Assembly (NCBI GenBank): GCA_905207235.1
Contig: CAJLKN010000008.1
Coordinates: 33,548-97,547 of the forward strand
Length of the DNA stretch: 64,000 nt
From: an uncultured Eubacteriales bacterium
Lineage (GTDB): Bacteria > Bacillota > Clostridia > Christensenellales > Borkfalkiaceae
Reading direction: 5' to 3'
The notes below the pieces were generated by a model. That model had not been told where the DNA came from, made no database searches, and saw only the letters and a program-made list of their open reading frames with translations. Below are positions 53,623-62,881 of the stretch, in pieces. The position numbers and the translations under genes were made by a program. Position 1 is the stretch's first letter. Each line of letters starts with the position of its first letter.

Positions 53623-55014
53623 ATGGAAGAAACGGAGAACAATGTTTTAGGCACTCAGCCTGTCGGCAGACTGCTTCGCAGATTTGCCATCCCCAGCATA
53701 ATTTCCATGGTGGTCAGCACGCTTTATAATATTGTGGACCAAATCTTTATAGGCTGGGGTGTAGGTTACCTCGGCAACGGCGCAACAAACGTCATCTTAC
53801 CGCTTACGGTAATCGCACTTGCGCTCGGACTACTGATAGGCGACGGCGTTACCGCATATTTCAGCCTGTGCCTTGGTCTAAAAAACAAAAAAGGGGCAGC
53901 TCAGGGGGTGTGCAATGCCATTATCATGCTGATTGTCGTAAGCTTAATAATTACCGCGATATCGCTCTCGTTCCTAAAACCCTTATGCGTGCTGTTCGGC
54001 GCGACAGAAGATATTATGCCGTACGCCCTCGAATATGGTTACATTATTGCTATGGGTTTCCCCTTCTACATATTCAGCATGGGTTTCAATTCAGTTATAA
54101 GAGCAGACGGCAGCTCCGTCTATGCCATGCTTACTACCCTTAGCGGAGCAATACTTAACACAATACTCGATCCAATATTTATCTTCGCATTCAATATGGG
54201 CGTGACGGGCGCCGCTATCGCGACGGTCATAGGGCAGGTGGTTTCATGCGCAATGACGCTTATTTATCTGAGGAAATTCAGGAACATAAAGATAACGAAA
54301 GCCTCTTTTAAAATGAACGGCAAACTCTGTGCTAAGGTCTGCAGCTTAGGAATTTCCAGCTTCGTCATGCAGATTGCCGCAACCATCGTCATCACGGTTA
54401 TGAATAACGTATTGGTCAAATACGGAGCCGACACGAAATACGGTTCGGAAATTCCCATGACCACCCTCGGCATAACCATGAAGATAAACCAGATTATAAC
54501 GGGTATCGTAATAGGTATTGCCGTAGGTGCTCAGCCGATTATAGGCTATAATTACGGCGCAGCCAAACTAGACAGAGCGAAAAAGACCTATCTTCTGGCA
54601 ATAGGGTGTTCCACGGCGGTTATGGCGGTCGGAACGCTGATATTCCAGCTATTCCCCGATGCGATAGTCGGCATTTTCGGTTCAGAATCGGAGCTTTACA
54701 ATGAATTTGCCGTCAAGTGTTTAAGAATTTTCCTTCTGCTTATCGTGCTGAACGGTTTTCAGACCTGTACCGGCATTTTCTTTCAGGCAATAGGCAAACC
54801 TATTCAGGCAACGATAGTTTCCCTTTCCCGACAGGTACTGTTTTTATTGCCCGCCCTGCTTATACTCCCCATGTTAATGGGTTTGGAAGGCGCGCTGTGG
54901 GCAGGACCAGTCGGCGACGCCTGCGCCTTCGTCCTTACAATAATATTGGGATTGATTGAATTGCGCAGATTAGGCAGGAAAGGCATCGAATATAAGAGTA
55001 AAGACAACTCATAA
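53623..55014 (+). CDS. MATE-family multidrug efflux protein
   Basis: A 463-residue exporter with twelve helices in two six-helix halves. PVGRLLRRFAIPSIISMVVSTLYNIVDQIFIG is the standard family beginning, and the second half opens LGISSFVMQIAATIVITVMNN. It uses Na+ or H+ to remove cationic or other toxic compounds. AAGGAG precedes the ATG. It is followed 12 bases later by a flavin oxidoreductase gene on the same transcript. Confidence 0.93.
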   Translation: MEETENNVLGTQPVGRLLRRFAIPSIISMVVSTLYNIVDQIFIGWGVGYLGNGATNVILPLTVIALALGLLIGDGVTAYFSLCLGLKNKKGAAQGVCNAIIMLIVVSLIITAISLSFLKPLCVLFGATEDIMPYALEYGYIIAMGFPFYIFSMGFNSVIRADGSSVYAMLTTLSGAILNTILDPIFIFAFNMGVTGAAIATVIGQVVSCAMTLIYLRKFRNIKITKASFKMNGKLCAKVCSLGISSFVMQIAATIVITVMNNVLVKYGADTKYGSEIPMTTLGITMKINQIITGIVIGIAVGAQPIIGYNYGAAKLDRAKKTYLLAIGCSTAVMAVGTLIFQLFPDAIVGIFGSESELYNEFAVKCLRIFLLLIVLNGFQTCTGIFFQAIGKPIQATIVSLSRQVLFLLPALLILPMLMGLEGALWAGPVGDACAFVLTIILGLIELRRLGRKGIEYKSKDNS

Positions 55015-55026
55015 AACGGAGCAATC

Positions 55027-56004
55027 ATGTCACAATTATTTGAACCCATGACCATTAATCATCTTATTTTACCCAATCGCCTGGTCATGCCGCCCATGGC
55101 TACCGCAAAAGCCGATGAACACGACGGAGTAACGGACGAAGCCATTAACTATTACCTTGAAAGGGCGAAGTACAGCAAAATAGGACTTATAATAACCGAA
55201 CACAGTTACATCAATATACAGGGCAAAGCTCATCCCGGGCAGATGTCGATAGCTACGGACGACGCGATTTCAGGGCTGAAAAGATTAACCGATTGCATAC
55301 ACGGCGAAGGCGTCAAGATATTTGCGCAAATAAGTCATGCAGGCTCGGCAACCGTATCCGACGTTACTGGTCAGCCGCCCGTCGGTCCGAGTGCAATCCG
55401 ACACCCCAAAAACAAAAAAGAAATTCCTCATGCCATGACGGCAAGTCAGATTGCTGAAACGACAACCTGGTTTGCGGAGGCAGCTCTTAGGGCAAAGAAA
55501 GCAGGCTTCGACGGAGCGGAAATTCATGCAGCACACGGCTACCTGCTCAACCAGTTTTATTCTCCCCTTTATAACCGAAGAACTGACGAATACGGCCCTC
55601 AGTCGGTAGAAAATAGAACGAGATTTCTGTTCGAAGTAATTGCCGCCGTACGCAAATATGTTGGCGACGATTTCCCCCTTTCGGTACGCCTGGGCGGTTG
55701 CGACTACCAGGAAGGCGGAAGCACCGTTGATGACTGTGTGGAAGCCTGCCGCATACTTGAACGGAGCGGCGTCGACCTCATACACCTGACAGGCGGAATG
55801 AACGGATTCATCCGCCCCGGGCATTCTGAACCGGGATATTTCAGCGATATGTCCGTTCCTGTAAAAAAAGCTGTAAAAACGCCCGTTCTTCTTACGGGCG
55901 GTATAAATACCATTGCCCAGGCAGAAGCCTTAATCGACGGGCACTTTGCCGATATGGCAGGCGTCGGCAGGGCAATATTCAAAAACGCTCACTGGGCTGA
56001 TTGA
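55027..56004 (+). CDS. NADH:flavin oxidoreductase, Old Yellow Enzyme family
   Basis: A 325-residue single TIM-barrel flavoprotein, without the extra Fe-S and FAD domains of the longer dienoyl-CoA reductase type. It has LFEPMTINHLILPNRLVMPPM, QISHAGSA, the active-site EIHAAHGYLLNQFYSP and the FMN phosphate site LTGGINT...GVGRAIFKN. It reduces activated double bonds or nitro compounds with NAD(P)H. With the exporter it may detoxify the compound sensed by the MerR regulator. Confidence 0.92.
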   Translation: MSQLFEPMTINHLILPNRLVMPPMATAKADEHDGVTDEAINYYLERAKYSKIGLIITEHSYINIQGKAHPGQMSIATDDAISGLKRLTDCIHGEGVKIFAQISHAGSATVSDVTGQPPVGPSAIRHPKNKKEIPHAMTASQIAETTTWFAEAALRAKKAGFDGAEIHAAHGYLLNQFYSPLYNRRTDEYGPQSVENRTRFLFEVIAAVRKYVGDDFPLSVRLGGCDYQEGGSTVDDCVEACRILERSGVDLIHLTGGMNGFIRPGHSEPGYFSDMSVPVKKAVKTPVLLTGGINTIAQAEALIDGHFADMAGVGRAIFKNAHWAD

Positions 56005-56061
56005 TGCAGACCTTTAAGGCAACAATATTTCTTTGCAAATATCTCAATATCCTTACCATAT

Positions 56062-56101
56062 AAAAAGCCATAGCCGCATAAATTTACGGCTATGGCTTTT
56101 T
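56062..56101 (+). terminator. Terminator of the MATE-flavin oxidoreductase operon
   Basis: A 15-base-pair stem (56062-56076 with 56087-56101) with A5/T5 ends. Confidence 0.88.
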
Positions 56102-56119
56102 AGTGTTCATATATTAAAT

Positions 56120-56803
56120 TCAGTTTTCGTATTCACGCAGCAGGTCGTCCATATGCTCCTGCATGGCGCGCTTTGCCTCATCGGCGTCCGAATTTTCGAA
56201 CGCGCGAAGAATTTCGCCGTGGTATTTAAGTCCCGCAGTATTTCCGCGCTTGGAAACGATATCCGAAAAGGCATTCAGAAGAACTTCGCTTATGATTTCG
56301 TAAACTCTTATTACGTATGAATTTCCGCTTATCTTTGCTATGGCGATATGAAAATCGTAATCGAGCTTTGAAAAGACGGAAAGGTCGTCCTTATTCTTTA
56401 TCATTTCCCCGTAAATCGATTTAAGGGCGGCAACGTCCTCCTCTGTGGCTTTATGACAGGCAAGACAGGCAACATTTGCTTCCATTATGCGTCGGAACTC
56501 GACTATCTCCGTCATAGACTTTTCATTGAGAAAAGTATGAGGAATAAGCCCGTTCATAACAGAACCGTTTTCGGGCGTTCTGACAAAAGAGCCTTCGCCG
56601 AACCTGGTTTCTATAAGTCCTATAGACTGCAATTTTGCAAGTGCCTGACGTACGGCGACGCGCGATACCCCGTAAATTTTACAGAACCGATTTTCGGAAG
56701 GCAGTTTGTCGCCTGACTTAAGCTCTCCGCCTATAATTTTCTCCTTAATCTGCTCACATATCTGTTCTGATACGGATACTCTTTTTATAGGTTGAAATTC
56801 CAC
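56120..56803 (-). CDS. FadR/GntR-family regulator of the galacturonate module
   Basis: About 227 residues: GntR winged helix (EQIKEKIIGGELKSGDKLPSEN, VSRVAVRQALAKLQSIGLIE) and an FCD ligand domain with EFRRIMEANVACLACHKA, DYDFHIAIAKISGN and an H in KYHGEILRAF that bind metal in this family. Start set at GTG 56803 behind AGGCGGTG; a longer frame would cover the promoter downstream element. Relatives such as UxuR and ExuR sense hexuronates. Its own promoter and the enzyme operon's share a 12-base operator. Confidence 0.87.
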   Translation of the reverse strand: MEFQPIKRVSVSEQICEQIKEKIIGGELKSGDKLPSENRFCKIYGVSRVAVRQALAKLQSIGLIETRFGEGSFVRTPENGSVMNGLIPHTFLNEKSMTEIVEFRRIMEANVACLACHKATEEDVAALKSIYGEMIKNKDDLSVFSKLDYDFHIAIAKISGNSYVIRVYEIISEVLLNAFSDIVSKRGNTAGLKYHGEILRAFENSDADEAKRAMQEHMDDLLREYEN

Positions 56804-56813
56804 ATCGACACCG

Positions 56814-56825
56814 CCTGTATTACAA
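56814..56825. promoter_or_regulatory. FadR-type operator at the regulator's own promoter
   Basis: CCTGTATTACAA with palindromic core TGTATTACA (56816-56824), just downstream of the transcription start. The identical 12 bases recur at 60967-60978. Confidence 0.75.
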
Positions 56826-56835
56826 TAGTACAACT

Positions 56836-56864
56836 ATTATACTCCGAAAAATTTGTATAATCAA
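56836..56864 (-). promoter_or_regulatory. Promoter of the FadR-type regulator gene
   Basis: TTGATT (56859-56864), 17-base spacer, TATAAT (56836-56841) on the minus strand. Confidence 0.75.
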
Positions 56865-56867
56865 ATA

Positions 56868-56891
56868 AAAAGCCGCCATATGGCGGCTTTT
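56868..56891 (-). terminator. Terminator of the galacturonate operon
   Basis: A perfect 12-base-pair palindromic stem (56868-56879 with 56880-56891) abutting the GH4 stop, followed on the minus strand by TTTATTT. The regulator's -35 box lies just beyond. Confidence 0.75.
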
Positions 56892-56892
56892 A

Positions 56893-58296
56893 TCAGTTTT
56901 TGAAATACGCATCGAGGTCAAAATAAGGATCCAGATATTCTCTAGTATTATAGCACATTTCTTTGAACAGCTCTTTGGACTGTTCCATTGTCAGCGTATT
57001 GCAGAGCGCCTGATTGACAAAAGAGAGATAAATCTTGTTGAGGTCTCTTTCCTTTATGCCTTCATAGCACGTATCTATGTTCACGCAAGCGCGATAGACG
57101 AGATTTGCCACCGCCACGGGAAGCGGTTTGGAAACTATGGGTTTTACCTGATCGTTGGAGAACACGCAGTTTGTCTCTACTATGCTGCCGAGCGGCATCT
57201 GAGGCATCTGCCCCACATTTGGCATATTGACATTGGAAACGATTGAGCCGAAGCCTAAAATCGCCTTCATGAGGTCGACGGCCTCTTCCGTGGACTTGAC
57301 CACGGGGAATTCCTTTCTGCCCTCCGCCATTTCTATCGTTTCGGCAATCTTTTCAGCCTGTTGTTTTTCGCGGAAATCAACTGTTGTCAGACCAAACTGC
57401 CAGTTTTTGACCGTCTGCGGGTCTTTGAGATACCACGTGTTGGGCAAAAATTCGGCGAGATGTCTGTCGCCTGCCGCAGCGAGCACGCCGTACTTGTTAT
57501 AGAGGTCCATCTTAACCTTATTGCCGTAAGCAAACGGGTCAGTTTTAAATTCAAACCTCGACTTGCCTTCGCGCTCGAAATAACCCTCTTCATAGAATTT
57601 TTCTTCAAATTCGGGCAAAAGCGCGAGGAGATCCGTATCTCCGTATTTTGCCTCGGTCATCCATGTGAAGTGATTTACGCCGCAGGCGTCTGTATAGATT
57701 TTGCTGCGGTGCACGTCAATGCCGCGCGTTTCTTTAAGAACGCAGGTTAAAAATTCCTGAGCGTGGAACACTTCGTGGCAACAACCGAACGCCTTTATCC
57801 CGGGGAAGACGTCGTACAGAACCTTGGTGCATATGCTCATGGGGTTAGTGAAGTTTATGACCCAAGCATCGGGGCAGATTGCCTTAATTTTGCGAGTGAA
57901 ATCTTCGTAGATAGGTACGGTGCGCATTGCGCGGAGAACGCCGCCGGGACCGGCAGTATCGCCTACCGACTGATATATTCCGTACTTTTCGGGCGCGTGA
58001 ACGTCCGAACGCATTTCCTTGAAGGTACCGGGAAGAATGGAAAGCACGACGAACGTTGCGCCTTCGAGCGCATCTTCCAGCCTGTCATAGACTTTATATT
58101 CAAATACCGACTTTGTCTTGGGATTTTTATTTATGTATCCGCCGATTTTGGCATTGCGGACGGCCGCTTCCTTATCAATATCGTAGAGAGCTATTTCGCC
58201 GCCAAGATTTTCCGCTACGGCAAGGTCGGACATGAACACCCTCGCCCAGAGTTTGCTTCCGCCGCCGATATAGGCGATTTTAACTGTTTTGCGCAT
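56893..58296 (-). CDS. lplD: GH4 alpha-galacturonidase, CHEV type
   Basis: A 467-residue NAD- and metal-dependent glycosidase. The Rossmann start is KIAYIGGGSKLWARVFMSDLA. The catalytic metal site reads FGCCHEVFHAQEF: the CHEV motif is the one reported as specific for alpha-galacturonidases (LplD type), against CHS or CHG in other GH4 groups. NHFTWM follows with the second metal His. It would split galacturonate-containing oligomers in the cytoplasm by redox-assisted elimination. Start set at 58296 with GGAGG upstream; overlaps the aldolase gene by 17 bases. Confidence 0.85.
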   Translation of the reverse strand: MRKTVKIAYIGGGSKLWARVFMSDLAVAENLGGEIALYDIDKEAAVRNAKIGGYINKNPKTKSVFEYKVYDRLEDALEGATFVVLSILPGTFKEMRSDVHAPEKYGIYQSVGDTAGPGGVLRAMRTVPIYEDFTRKIKAICPDAWVINFTNPMSICTKVLYDVFPGIKAFGCCHEVFHAQEFLTCVLKETRGIDVHRSKIYTDACGVNHFTWMTEAKYGDTDLLALLPEFEEKFYEEGYFEREGKSRFEFKTDPFAYGNKVKMDLYNKYGVLAAAGDRHLAEFLPNTWYLKDPQTVKNWQFGLTTVDFREKQQAEKIAETIEMAEGRKEFPVVKSTEEAVDLMKAILGFGSIVSNVNMPNVGQMPQMPLGSIVETNCVFSNDQVKPIVSKPLPVAVANLVYRACVNIDTCYEGIKERDLNKIYLSFVNQALCNTLTMEQSKELFKEMCYNTREYLDPYFDLDAYFKN

Positions 58297-59179
58297 TTTC
58301 AAATTCCTCCGTTATCATTTTTAATTTATTTATCTGCTCCGCCGTTGCTGCGGGCATAGGTTTCGAAGCCGTGGGATAAGAAATTATACCCTTATCCGCA
58401 AGTACCTGTTTTATGAAGGGAACGAAGGGTTTGCCCACGGCATAAATATCCATGAGTTTGTCGATTGCCCCCTGAATATGCTTTACTTTACGCATATCTC
58501 CCGCATTGAACGCCGCCGCCCATGCAGAGGTAAGCTGAGGGTAAATGTTGGAAAGCCCCGCGATACAGCCGTCGCCGCCGCAGAGCGCATTGTGCGCGAA
58601 ATTATCGTCGAAGCCCGAATATATGATAAAATCGGGGCGAATGGGTTTTACCGCTTTAATAAGTTCGCGGGTGTGGTCTACGCCCGAAATAGTATCCTTT
58701 ATTCCGACTATATTTTTATAGTTCTGAGCGAGCTTTTTAACGACCTCCGCCGAAATGCCGTAACCCGTTCTTTCGGGGAAGTTGTAAAGATACAACCTGC
58801 CCTTTATATGCCGGGCGAGTGAAGAATAATATTCATAGACGCTTTCGTCGGTAAAATGGAAATAGTAGGGCGGAATTACCATAACGGCGTCCGCACCGAC
58901 ATTCAAAGCGTAATCAGAAAGCTCGGTTATCTCGTCATAGACCATAGACGTCGTTCCAACGATTAATTCCACACGACCGCCGATAACCTCTGCGGCGAGC
59001 GAAATAACCTTCTTCTTAGTAGGTACGTCAAAGGCAAAAAATTCGCCTATGCTGCCGAATATGAGTATGCCGTCTACCCCGCCTTTTATCAGGTGTTCAT
59101 ACAACCTTTTGCAGCTTTCAAAATCCACTGTGCCGTCGGGCATGAGCGGCGTTACCGCTGGCGTAAGATACTTTGCCAT
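58280..59179 (-). CDS. DapA-family aldolase, 2-keto-3-deoxy sugar acid type
   Basis: A 299-residue class I aldolase/lyase of the dihydrodipicolinate synthase family. GSIGEFFAF stands at the GGTGE position, YNFPERTGYG holds the Tyr and NIVGIKDTISG the Schiff-base Lys. Its place between a sugar-acid dehydratase and GH4 argues for cleavage of 2-keto-3-deoxygalactonate or gluconate, not lysine synthesis. The ATG at 59179 is 1 base after the dehydratase stop, with GGAGGG inside the end of that gene. Confidence 0.85.
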   Translation of the reverse strand: MAKYLTPAVTPLMPDGTVDFESCKRLYEHLIKGGVDGILIFGSIGEFFAFDVPTKKKVISLAAEVIGGRVELIVGTTSMVYDEITELSDYALNVGADAVMVIPPYYFHFTDESVYEYYSSLARHIKGRLYLYNFPERTGYGISAEVVKKLAQNYKNIVGIKDTISGVDHTRELIKAVKPIRPDFIIYSGFDDNFAHNALCGGDGCIAGLSNIYPQLTSAWAAAFNAGDMRKVKHIQGAIDKLMDIYAVGKPFVPFIKQVLADKGIISYPTASKPMPAATAEQINKLKMITEEFENAQNS

Positions 59180-59180
59180 A

Positions 59181-60887
59181 TCAGTATGTCCCTCCTTCAA
59201 TTGCAGAACCTGCATTTTTTGTATATCTTCCGAACAATCCCCTGCGTTCGGGGCGGGGAATAATTCCCTTCTTTCTTCGTTCGGCAAATACTTTCTCCAC
59301 TTCTTCGGGCGTCATTGCTTTGCCATCTGTGCCAACCACATCAATAGTGCGCTTTTCAACATCGTAGGCTATTATGTCTCCGTCCTCGACAAAAGCTATG
59401 TCGCCGCCCCTTGCCGCCTCGGGAGAAACGTGTCCTATAGCCGCGCCCCTCGTTGCCCCAGAAAATCTGCCGTCGGTTACGAGTGCTACTGTGCCGTTAA
59501 GTTTTTCGTCGCACACGATTGCCTCAGTCGTCATAAGAAGTTCAGGCATACCCGAACCGCGAGGTCCTTCATACCTTATTACCATTATCTCGTAGGGATT
59601 GATTTTCCCTTCGACAACCGCCCTGTGAGCGTCCTCTTCGCAGTTGAACACGCGCGCCCTGCCCTTTAAGCTGAGCATTTCTTTGACGCAAGCGCTGTAT
59701 TTTATGACGCAGCCTTCCCTTGCGATATTGCCCTTGAGGACGGCTATGCTGCCCACTTCCTTTGCCTTTTCAACGGGAAAGATGACTTCGTCGCGCGTCA
59801 GACCGTAATTTGCAAGATAACCTAAATTGCGTTCGAAAAATCCGCTTTTTTGCAAATCTTCAAGATTTTCTCCCAAAGTTTTGCCCGTTACCGTCATTAC
59901 GTCGAGATGAAGGTAATCTTTTAAAAGCAGTTGAACATAGGGAACGCCGCCCGCAAACCAGAAACTTTCTGTAAGATGCTTGCCGCTCGGATTGACGTTG
60001 CCGAGATGAGGAATTTTATGATTAATCTCGTCAAAAAGACTGATGTCCAGCTTTATTCCCAACTCCTTTGCTATTGCCGGGAGATGAAGGGTTGCGTTTG
60101 TCGAACCTCCTATTGCGCTGTGCACGATTATGGCGTTTTCGAACGCCTCCTTCGTCAGAATTTTATCTGGAGTAATGCCCTTTTCAACGAGGTTCATTAC
60201 AGCGATGCCAGCAGCCCTTGCATAATCTGTTATATCACGCATTGTCGCAGGCGCAAGAGCGTTGCCGGGTAAAGCCATACCGAGAGCTTCCGCCATGCAC
60301 TGCATAGTCGAGGCTGTGCCTAAAAACGTGCACGCGCCGACCGAAGGACAGCCCGTGAGCTTATAATCGCGTATTTCCTTCTGCGTTGCAACGCCCCTTC
60401 TCTGTTTTAACGATATTTCGCCTGCTACGAGCGAAGTCGTCTGATAGGGACCCGGGCGCATGCTGCCGCCGCAGACAAACACAGCCGGGATATTCATTCT
60501 GGCTATCGCTTTGAGATGTGCGGGAACCGATTTGTCGCAGGACGAGGCAAGCACCATTCCGTCCCAGGGCACGGCCGAAGCGTGCACCTCTACCATATCG
60601 CATATAGCCTCGCGGGATGCAAGTACTATATTCATTCCGTCGTGTCCCTGCGCGCAGCCGTCGCACACATCTGTGGTGTGATATAAGCAGGGCACGCCGC
60701 CCGACTGATAAACTCCGTATTTTACCTGCTCCGTAAGAGTATTAAGATGAACGCTCCCAGGATGCGAATCGCCGAAGACATCCTCTACCATTATCTGCGG
60801 CTTGATAACGTCGTCGGCAGTGAAATGAGTACCCATCTGAAGAGCATCAAACTGCGCCCAAAGTTTTCTTTCACTCTCACTTTTCAC
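59181..60887 (-). CDS. IlvD/Edd-family sugar-acid dehydratase
   Basis: A 568-residue Fe-S dehydratase. Cluster ligands lie in [25 protein letters not shown] and [11 protein letters not shown]; the C-terminal part has [22 protein letters not shown]. By sequence alone it could be dihydroxy-acid dehydratase, but it sits with an aldolase and alpha-galacturonidase under a FadR-type operator, so an aldonate such as galactonate or a related acid is more likely. The start is GTG 60887 behind AAGGGGG. First gene of the operon. Confidence 0.85.
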   Translation of the reverse strand: MKSESERKLWAQFDALQMGTHFTADDVIKPQIMVEDVFGDSHPGSVHLNTLTEQVKYGVYQSGGVPCLYHTTDVCDGCAQGHDGMNIVLASREAICDMVEVHASAVPWDGMVLASSCDKSVPAHLKAIARMNIPAVFVCGGSMRPGPYQTTSLVAGEISLKQRRGVATQKEIRDYKLTGCPSVGACTFLGTASTMQCMAEALGMALPGNALAPATMRDITDYARAAGIAVMNLVEKGITPDKILTKEAFENAIIVHSAIGGSTNATLHLPAIAKELGIKLDISLFDEINHKIPHLGNVNPSGKHLTESFWFAGGVPYVQLLLKDYLHLDVMTVTGKTLGENLEDLQKSGFFERNLGYLANYGLTRDEVIFPVEKAKEVGSIAVLKGNIAREGCVIKYSACVKEMLSLKGRARVFNCEEDAHRAVVEGKINPYEIMVIRYEGPRGSGMPELLMTTEAIVCDEKLNGTVALVTDGRFSGATRGAAIGHVSPEAARGGDIAFVEDGDIIAYDVEKRTIDVVGTDGKAMTPEEVEKVFAERRKKGIIPRPERRGLFGRYTKNAGSAIEGGTY

Positions 60888-60966
60888 GTTTGCCCCCTTA
60901 TTCTGCGGCTTCAGAACTTATAGCCTTTAACCTCAGAGTTTATTACTGTTCGTTAATACTTGTAGA

Positions 60967-60978
60967 CCTGTATTACAA
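60967..60978. promoter_or_regulatory. FadR-type operator at the galacturonate operon promoter
   Basis: CCTGTATTACAA, identical over 12 bases to the site at 56814-56825. It overlaps the expected transcription start, so binding would block the operon. A wider CTTGTA...TACAAG dyad surrounds it. Confidence 0.78.
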
Positions 60979-60982
60979 GTAT

Positions 60983-61011
60983 ATGATATTACAAAATTTT
61001 GGCTTTGTCAA
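60983..61011 (-). promoter_or_regulatory. Galacturonate operon promoter
   Basis: TTGACA (61006-61011), 17-base spacer, TATCAT (60983-60988) on the minus strand. The gap from here to 61220 shows no gene. Confidence 0.8.
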
Positions 61012-61220
61012 CAGAATGACTGTAAAAAACTTACAATATTTTTTATTACTGACACTTCCTCGTTTTTCATGAATAATAAACATAAAATTAATTCTAGCTT
61101 GCTATATGGCATGATTAGTTAAACTTGGGTATTCAGCCATTGTCATTAGATATACAGACAGATTAGATGTACTAAATTTATATTACAAAGAGTTAAACTT
61201 TTTATATGAGTTTATAAAGA

Positions 61221-61252
61221 AAAGCCCTTCGAGTATATTCTCGAAGGGCTTT
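61221..61252 (-). terminator. Terminator of the small XRE regulator gene
   Basis: A 13-base-pair stem (61221-61233 with 61240-61252), T-rich on the minus side. Confidence 0.8.
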
Positions 61253-61253
61253 A

Positions 61254-61493
61254 TCAATCTTGTAGAGTGTTTCTGTCAAATAAAGGTGAGGTAAAGAACT
61301 CAGCAAGGCTTATATCAAAACCTTCGCAGATGGCGTAGAGCGTTTTCATCTTGACCGAGCGGCTACGCTTTTTCTTTATCGATGTCAGCGTTGACTGCGG
61401 CACACCACTCCTTTCAAACAGAGCATATTTTGTCATATTTCTCTCAATACAGAGCTGTTCTATTCTTAAAGCTATTGCATCCTCCAAAAGCAT
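61254..61493 (-). CDS. Small XRE-family regulator
   Basis: 79 residues, almost entirely a Cro/CI-type helix-turn-helix (MTKYALFERSGVPQSTLTSI) with a short C-terminal LAEFFTSP helix. GGAGG precedes the ATG. It is divergent from the SLOG-domain gene and may control it or belong to the mobile region that begins here. Confidence 0.85.
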   Translation of the reverse strand: MLLEDAIALRIEQLCIERNMTKYALFERSGVPQSTLTSIKKKRSRSVKMKTLYAICEGFDISLAEFFTSPLFDRNTLQD

Positions 61494-61573
61494 ACTGCTA
61501 ACCTCCGTACAATGTGTTTATAGTTAGTAGTATAAAATTTTTGCTATTTTATTTACTGCTACGTATAGCATAT

Positions 61574-61602
61574 TTGCTATTTATTCAAATAAATGTTATC
61601 AT
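61574..61602 (+). promoter_or_regulatory. Promoter of the SLOG-domain gene, almost leaderless
   Basis: TTGCTA (61574-61579), 17-base spacer, TATCAT (61597-61602). Transcription would start about 4 bases before the ATG at 61613. Confidence 0.6.
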
Positions 61603-61612
61603 ATCCAATGAT

Positions 61613-62083
61613 ATGGTAATTTCATTTTGCGGACATCGGGATTTTACTCCGGATGCAGAGAAAGAAAAAACTATAATAGATATTTTATTAAAATACGCTG
61701 AAACAGAGAAGAAAGTTATCTGTTATACTGGCGGATACGGCGCTTTTGATTGGTTTGCTGCTTCCTGCGTAAGAAAGGCGCAGGTGAAAGCTAAAAATAT
61801 ACGAAATTGCCTCATTATACCTTATATCACCCCCTCCTACCTTGACAGAATTAAAATCTACAAAGAAGAATTCGATGAGATTATTTATCCTTCGCTTGAA
61901 GGCGTTCCTCTACGATTTGCCATCATTCGCCGAAATGAATGGATAATTGACAACAGCGACCTTTTGATAGCCTGCGTAAAATGCAGTTGGGGTGGCACCG
62001 CCAAAACTTTACAATATGCCAAAAGAAAAAAACTCACCATTATATATATAATATTTACCTTCGAATATTTGTCCGACTTTTGA
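61613..62083 (+). CDS. SLOG-family (YpsA/DUF1273-like) protein
   Basis: A 156-residue Rossmann-like protein. It starts MVISFCGHRDFTPDAEKE; GGYGAFDWFAASC forms the nucleotide loop and RNEWIIDNSDLLIACV the conserved acidic strand. SLOG domains bind nucleotide-derived ligands and occur in YpsA, DprA and several defence systems. Start at 61613 because the longer frame's first 33 residues cross the promoter. There is no ribosome site. It is AT-rich and may be part of an acquired segment. Confidence 0.75.
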   Translation: MVISFCGHRDFTPDAEKEKTIIDILLKYAETEKKVICYTGGYGAFDWFAASCVRKAQVKAKNIRNCLIIPYITPSYLDRIKIYKEEFDEIIYPSLEGVPLRFAIIRRNEWIIDNSDLLIACVKCSWGGTAKTLQYAKRKKLTIIYIIFTFEYLSDF

Positions 62084-62881
62084 GGCACATATTAAAATCA
62101 CATACAAGTTTTTTTTATTTTCCTAAATTTTTCGGTAAAAAATAATCTACTTATATATAAAGCATGTACCTACCCTAATATTGACAAATTTTTCTTTAAT
62201 TCTACAAACATTTGTTTATATTTTGCTTAACAAGGATATTCTATATATGTTATAATGCGCTTAGGACGGATGGAAGAAATTTTGTTCGTCTGCGCAGAAT
62301 ACCCGTATCGGTGTAAGAAACGAGGAATTTGATGTCTGTTCCCATTGCCTTATGCAGTTTGCGACTGTTCGGCTATATGGCTTTAACGGACAGATTGGCT
62401 GGCGACTATCGGTCGCAAAAGCGGTATTCTGCGGACAAAAAACGGTACCCGAGCGGTCTGGTTTCCGATAAAACCCCTACACCATTTTTATGGTTCTGGC
62501 GGCAAGCAGTTTTTGCGTTGCCGAGGCTTGCGATGACGGGGACATATCGCGCTTTTGTGCGGTATAAGAATAACTTGTTCGTTGCGCTGTGACCTGAATT
62601 ATTTTCAGTAGCCGACGACGGTTATCACTGTTTATAATAAGCGGCTTAAAACAGCCGTTTGCGGTGGGGTTTTATACTCCTACCGTTGCTTTTGTAATGC
62701 GTTTTATCGCATAGGCAAGGGCATTATAAGCATACCGTTTTTTGGACATTTTCTATACAAAAATCTTAGTCCATAGAAAGCTACCTTCCTATGGACTTTT
62801 TCTATCTAAAAATGATATGCAACCATAAGGAGGTGATGATATATATGAGGGTAAGATAGCCCACAGAGAAAACAAAAAATT
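62084..62881 (+). other. Leader/regulatory region of a mobile element
   Basis: About 800 bases without a convincing long gene. An extended -10 TGTTATAAT (62248-62256) could start a long leader RNA. Structured GC-balanced sequence follows, including the terminator/attenuator AGTCCATAG/CTATGGACT (62768-62776 with 62789-62797, then TTTT). Next comes AAGGAGGTGATG with a five-codon frame MRVR-stop (62845-62859) just before the next gene. Strings such as ATAAGCGGCTTAAAACAGCCG occur in leaders of Gram-positive mobilizable elements, by my recollection. An 87-residue frame here (62329-62592) is not convincing. Confidence 0.5.
62768..62803 (+). terminator. Terminator or attenuator before the mobile-element gene
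   Basis: A 9-base-pair stem (62768-62776 with 62789-62797) followed by TTTTTCT. Confidence 0.65.

Noticed and set aside
58280..59179. Calling the aldolase dihydrodipicolinate synthase (dapA)
   Set aside because: Family match only; the neighbours and shared operator argue for keto-deoxy sugar acid cleavage.
59181..60887. Calling the dehydratase IlvD of valine/isoleucine synthesis
   Set aside because: No other branched-chain genes are near, and the operon context is sugar-acid catabolism.
62329..62592. 87-codon plus-strand frame in the mobile-element leader
   Set aside because: No clear ribosome site, odd composition and overlap with structured sequence; it is more likely non-coding.
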